Of a stretch of 64,000 nucleotides of DNA, positions 59,912 to 64,000 are shown piece by piece. The DNA comes from Aspergillus flavus (Eukaryota; Ascomycota; Eurotiomycetes; Eurotiales; Aspergillaceae): assembly GCF_009017415.1 (NCBI RefSeq), contig NC_092409.1, positions 2,914,001-2,978,000 of the forward strand, given 5' to 3'. The first letter of the stretch is position 1. Every line of letters starts with the position of its first letter. The notes beneath the pieces are model-generated. The model did no database searches. It was not told the DNA's origin and saw only the letters and a list, made by a program, of their open reading frames with translations. Made by a program: the position numbers and the translations under genes.

Positions 59912-60596
59912 ATGGCTTTTCCTGGGTTGCGCTCCGTCGCAACAAGGCGCGCGGTCATCCCCGTGCGAAGGAGCTTCTCTACCTCGCCATCCGTGAGAGA
60001 TGCTGCCGGCTCCACGTTGCCCGCTAAAAAACCTGTTGGGGCTTTTCGCGGAGGGTAAGCTTTACTGATCAAACTTCTTAGAAGGCAGGGTACCCTCTTG
60101 ATGTAACTAACCCGCTCGTAATGCTAGAATATTTGGCTTCCTTACTGGTACTATTGTTGCCGGTGCTTCCGTCTACTATTATATCCTTGGGGAGTACAGA
60201 GTGACCAACGAGATGTTGACAGAGGACATATACGTATGTTACGGGACTTTCTTTTGTTTTATACTTCTCTCTTTTCCTCTAGCTCGCTGTTATCATAGTC
60301 TTCTCTTGCCTTGGCTTTCCCTTTTTCATTTTCTTCTTTCTGTTTCATCACTTGGTTCCGACCTTTCTTCCATCTGTTATTTTGATGCTCAACACATATT
60401 TGTCCTTTCCCCCACAAGTAGCACCTGGTTATAGATATAGCATAGCTCTGTCTTAGCCCTTTTCTTCACATTTTGGGTTGTTCGCTCGAGTAATCATACT
60501 AACCAGTCTAAACAGGCGCTTCAATCAGCAACACAGAAGCTTCAGACATACATCGGTGAATTGGAGACGAAAGTGGACCAACTTAGGAAGAAATAG
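59912..60596 (+). CDS. Small mitochondrial membrane protein of unknown function, three exons
   Basis: Protein of 109 residues from exons 59912-60054, 60128-60233 and 60516-60596. The N-terminus (MAFPGLRSVATRRAVIPVRRSFSTSPSVRDAAGST) is a typical mitochondrial presequence with a likely cleavage near RSFSTS. One hydrophobic segment (GFLTGTIVAGASVYYYIL) follows, then a short coiled coil (LQSATQKLQTYIGELETKVDQLRKK). This layout suggests an inner-membrane protein with a helical tail, but I cannot name it. Intron 2 is 282 nt, far longer than the others in the window, and is pyrimidine-rich. An ATG five codons upstream is possible, but the sequence before this start looks like an intron end. Confidence 0.8.
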
Positions 60597-60981
60597 TCCT
60601 CACAGAGAAACGCCACAACCAGTTCCAAGCTATTTTTATTAGGAGTTTGTTTTCCGCATGGGTTGCTAAACATATTCAATATTCGAATGCAGTTTAAGTC
60701 CGGCATTGAGTGAGCTTTCATAGGAGAACGCGATTTGTTCATGCATCGAGTGCTACATCAAAAACAGTGTTATTTAAGATATTAACTGGACATTTGATAT
60801 ATTGCCTTGAAATTGATTGTAGTAAATGTACCGTCAGGTCAACTGCGTCATTCCTTTGAAGTGCAAACATAACAAACACCGAATGTTCCATGGAACATTT
60901 TCGGGAAACGCCAAAAGAAACGCCTTTGCGATAACATTGTCTTAAACATATACAACCATTTTTCCCCCTTCCGTACCAGCA
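60597..60981. other. Intergenic region
   Basis: About 385 bases between two plus-strand genes. AT-rich, with nothing recognisable. Confidence 0.5.
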
Positions 60982-61934
60982 ATGTATCACGTCGAACTTC
61001 TTCCGAGTACGACAACTCACCTCACTCCGGGGTGGACCTACGTCCCTGACAGGGGCTTCGACCCATCCAAAGCAGCGATCACGCCCTCCATCGGCAGGAA
61101 ACGAGGCATTCGCGACCCCGGCAGCCGTGGAGATGTATCATCAAGACAGGCCAATGCGATCATCCGACATTTAGCAGAACTCGACCGGGAGAACCACAAG
61201 GATGTCCATATTCCGATCCCGGTGAAACAAAAGGATGCAGCTGGAAGAGGTATCTCGATCTTCCCCGACTTGTGTTGACGGGTTTTGCGACAGGATAGGG
61301 CTAACAACCGTTCTGCCACTCACCAGGAACAAGAGGCAAAGTTACCTCGAACGTGCGCCGTATTCTTCAGTCGCAGAAGACCTTCAGAAACTATCTCGAT
61401 GACGAAGAAGCCGCGTTAGCGCAAGCAGCCCAGTCTACAACGCAGCGTCCCCCAGCCAACAAAGTAACAAAACCATCATCGCTACGAAGAAGCTCAACAC
61501 CCGCCACAACGCCCAGACCTGAATCCTCACGTCAGAAGAAACAGTCCTCCACTATACCAGCGCCTCAGAGGGCATCAGCGACACCCGCACAGCCACCGAG
61601 CACCACTGCCACAGAAGACACGGAGAAGGAACCAAAGAAGGAACCGGAGGATAAGCAGGCACTTATCAAAACCGAGCACGATAATGATCCCCTCCTGAGA
61701 TCGTATATTCCCTCTGCACCGTCGGAGCGTATCATGCAAGCACTTCTTGCGGAGCCGCCACTGACGTATAATGCTTCTCGCGTCGGTCCGCCAGTCACCA
61801 TGAAATCGCAGAGGTATTTCTGCTGTGTGTGCGGTTACTGGGGCAAGATCCGGTGCAAAAACTGCCCTTCGCGGACCTGCGGCTTGGATTGTTACAAACT
61901 TCATGAGGACTCAAGATGTGGGGCGTTCTATTAG
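60982..61934 (+). CDS. swc6: Zinc-finger HIT protein Vps71/Swc6, two exons
   Basis: Probable subunit of the SWR1 chromatin-remodelling complex that deposits histone H2A.Z. Exons are 60982-61249 and 61327-61934, giving 291 residues. The C-terminal zf-HIT domain is complete: FCCVCGYWGKIRCKNC, then CGLDCYKLHEDSRC, with Cys/His ligands in the family order. N-terminal conserved parts are GIRDPGSRGDVSSRQANAII (a family hallmark) and RRILQSQKTFRNYLDDEEAAL. A Pro/Thr/Lys-rich linker joins the two. The identification is by domain and the N-terminal motif; in yeast the protein is also called Vps71. Confidence 0.9.
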
Positions 61935-62669
61935 GCCATTCAAAAGTGGATTGAATAGTTTGGATCTTAAAATCACCTACCGGATGATCAGTCTTCTCGT
62001 CCAGATCGTCAGAAACACCAGACCGCTCGAGGGGGAAAGATTACACTCGCCTGGAGCGGGATCCGCTGCTCGCAGCCCAAGGCAGACACCAAAGCATACT
62101 CCCTTCCACAACCTCGCGAGGGAGGCTGCGCTTTGTGTTGATGAGAAACATCGTAAAATACACAGGCGCTATTATCTTATTTGTCGCAATATTGGTCATG
62201 TGCCTATTTTGCGGCTCCCGATGGATTCCACTCCTACTTGATGGAACACACAAGAACTCTTCCTATAGGTTCGGCGCCTATTCAACGCTACTTGGCGATA
62301 CAGATTGGGTACCTTGCTCGCCAGAGAAAGAGGCTCCAATGCATAGACTGAACTATATAGCGCGGGTTCAAATCTATCGGCTGTCCCATGCAAGCTTACG
62401 TCCCTAATAATGGTTACTGTTGGTCAACTTAACCACTCAGAAGCTCCGGAACCAACCAAGCAGATAGGGACCACTTATGTCAAGCCTATAAAGCCCCCCG
62501 GGATTGTAAACAATCGTCTAGGTTGCATTTTCAGACCCGGGTGTCTTATACGAATATCAACCTTCCCAATATCTAGCGAACAGCGTGAGAGTACAGCGCT
62601 AATATCACTACCTTCTTGAACGATATATAGCTTTCGATTTCTATCATACAAAATGTACATATATGTAAA
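61935..62669. other. Convergent intergenic region
   Basis: About 735 bases between swc6 and gup1 3' ends. Short frames here have no protein-like support, and a B-box-like GGTTCAAATC at 62368-62377 has no tRNA fold around it. Confidence 0.5.
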
Positions 62670-64000
62670 TCAACACTTCAAATTGATACCAGCTCGTAAC
62701 TCCTCCTGCCGGATTTCAAACATAACCTGGACGCCCACAAATAGCGCCGCACAGGCCGTAGCCAGGTAAACCAGACCAGAATAAGACCCCAGCATCTCGC
62801 TTAGCAAGCCCTGAATACCGTCCAAGCCCAAAGCAAACCCGACCAAGTTAGCAATCATCATCATGAGAATATTCCCTACAGCACCAATACCACAAAGGAC
62901 GCGGTATGTATTCGGACGGGAACGCCATTTGTGCGCGGGGAAAAGCAAAGTAGCGATGATCTCGGGGAGGACGAAAAGGGTAATGAGCCATCCCCACATG
63001 AGGAGACGGAGGTTGAGGTCGTGCCAGAGAGCAACAAAAGTGAAGACGATGAGGAAGTTGAAGATCTGGCGGGCTTTGGCAAAGAGTACCGATGATGATT
63101 TGTTATCGTCGCCGCGTGCTCGGCCTCTTCCTCCGCCTAGGGGCACGTAGACGTAGCGCACAATCCAGCGATTGAAGGAGCGGTGCCAGGCGCGCCAGAA
63201 GGCGAATGCGGAGTAGTTGTTTGAGACGCAGCGGACCATGTTCTCTGGTGGGTCGACGCCGTCCACTAGGGCCCAGAGTCGGAAGAATCGCCATGGAATC
63301 AGGAGCTTCAGCCAGATAATGTGCAGGTTGAAGAAGCCTAGCATGCTGAGCTGGCCAGGGCTATACAATGACCAGTCTGGGTGTGCTTGGGAGATGGCCA
63401 CTGCGTAGATGAAATGGAGAATGAATTCCATGGCCAGCACAGTCAAAAGGAATCGGACGGCGTAGCGGGTAACGCGGGATCTGGTAAGAGATAGAGGTGG
63501 GAATCGCTGCTGTGAAATATAATCGTTGAATGTTAAAATGGGCCCGGCTAGATATAATGGCGAATACAGGACATAGGCGAGGTAATTGCGGCCATTGAAT
63601 GCGGACGGTTCCGCCGGGATGTTCACACGGTCACGCTCCGATAGTGCCGTAGGATCAGCTTGTTTCTTCTTATAACCGTTAGATAAGAACTTGTTTTATG
63701 GAGGGAGCGACTTACTTCAATGGGGCTAGAGGCCGGATAATCGAGGCTCCAATAGTAATCCATATTGAAGCTGATCTGCCGCAATATCGTGACTTTGAAA
63801 AGCACCTCCCACCGAGGCATTATACCTCCAAAGCTGTCGAGATATCGACCCCAGAGGATTAAAGGAGATTCCTGCCCGGCGTTACCTTCTGAAGACAGCA
63901 TGGTGGCTATGCGCTCGAAGGGGTATCCTGTGCAGAGTTCGTTCGCAAACAGTATCGCGATGTTGAATGTCCAGGTAATAGTAGGCACATATTGTCGTGG
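62670..64000 (-). CDS. gup1: MBOAT membrane acyltransferase Gup1, 3' part only
   Basis: C-terminal 428 residues of a membrane-bound O-acyltransferase of the Gup1 type, which in yeast remodels GPI-anchor lipids in the endoplasmic reticulum. Exons seen are 64000-63716 and 63668-62670; the gene continues past the window edge. Visible parts are PRQYVPTITWTFNI, ILRQISFNMDYYWSLD, the NYLAYVLYSPLYLAGPILTFNDYI segment, and the MBOAT region FAFWRAWHRSFNRWIVRYVYVPLGG. The conserved His lies in FTFVALWHDLNLRLLMWGW. Several hydrophobic segments complete it. It has the expected family ending before the stop. The 47-nt intron (GTAAGT...TATAAG) keeps frame. Confidence 0.92.

Noticed and set aside
61825..62241. 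A 138-codon plus-strand frame overlapping the swc6 end
   Set aside because: It overlaps the zinc-HIT coding sequence in another frame and continues into the 3' flank without protein-like composition.
62300..62400. B-box-like GGTTCAAATC suggesting a tRNA between swc6 and gup1
   Set aside because: The T-stem does not pair and no 5' acceptor arm is complementary to the 3' side. A similar word at 18010-18030 fails for the same reason.

Overview
The window is nuclear DNA of a filamentous ascomycete, most likely an Aspergillus/Penicillium-type Eurotiomycete. The signs are densely packed eukaryotic housekeeping genes on both strands, introns mostly 45-105 nt with GT...AG ends and CTAAC-like branch points, and fungal family members such as a DopA-like Dopey protein, a MusN/Sgs1-like RecQ helicase, a LaeA-like methyltransferase and Mon1. 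The genus is an inference. All exon joins were worked out by hand from reading frames, splice signals and family conservation. No alignment or transcript data were available.

Layout. 0-7 kb: translation release factor eRF3/Sup35 (-), a Yrb30-type RanGTP-binding protein (+) and a BSD-domain protein (-). 7-13 kb: an uncharacterised, disordered, SQ/TQ-rich protein (-) and the Rad4/XPC nucleotide-excision-repair protein (-). 13-16 kb: a pyruvate dehydrogenase E1-alpha-like enzyme (+) followed by a small thiamine-binding-family (MTH1187/Ecm15) protein (+). 16-22.9 kb: a gene-poor block of about 7 kb with homopolymer tracts, an AAT microsatellite and small hairpins. 22.9-27 kb: a LaeA-like SAM methyltransferase (+) and a large protein of unknown function (+). 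27-38.7 kb: proteasome beta2 subunit Pup1 (-), nucleoporin Nup159 (+), a tandem ABM-like small protein (+), a triple-KH RNA-binding protein (-) and a CENP-K-like kinetochore protein (+). 39-46.7 kb: RecQ/Sgs1 helicase (-) and a Kel3-like kelch protein (+). 46.9-53 kb: a group II PLP-dependent decarboxylase (-), a proline-iminopeptidase-like hydrolase (+) and Mon1 (-). 53.5-64 kb: DopA (+), a small mitochondrial membrane protein (+), Vps71/Swc6 zinc-HIT protein (+) and the 3' part of the MBOAT protein Gup1 (-, running off the window).

Most neighbours are ordinary housekeeping genes with no shared pathway. Two groupings deserve attention. First, Rad4, the RecQ helicase and the unknown SQ/TQ-rich protein beside Rad4 all carry ACGCGT (MluI cell-cycle box-like) words close upstream of their starts, which suggests shared G1/S or damage-linked expression and gives the unknown gene a testable role. 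Second, a thiamine-diphosphate-dependent E1-alpha-like enzyme lies directly upstream of a thiamine-binding-family gene whose second intron can fold into a nested hairpin. The gene-poor block also holds a small set of hairpins that share an ACGG loop but have different, still-paired stems.
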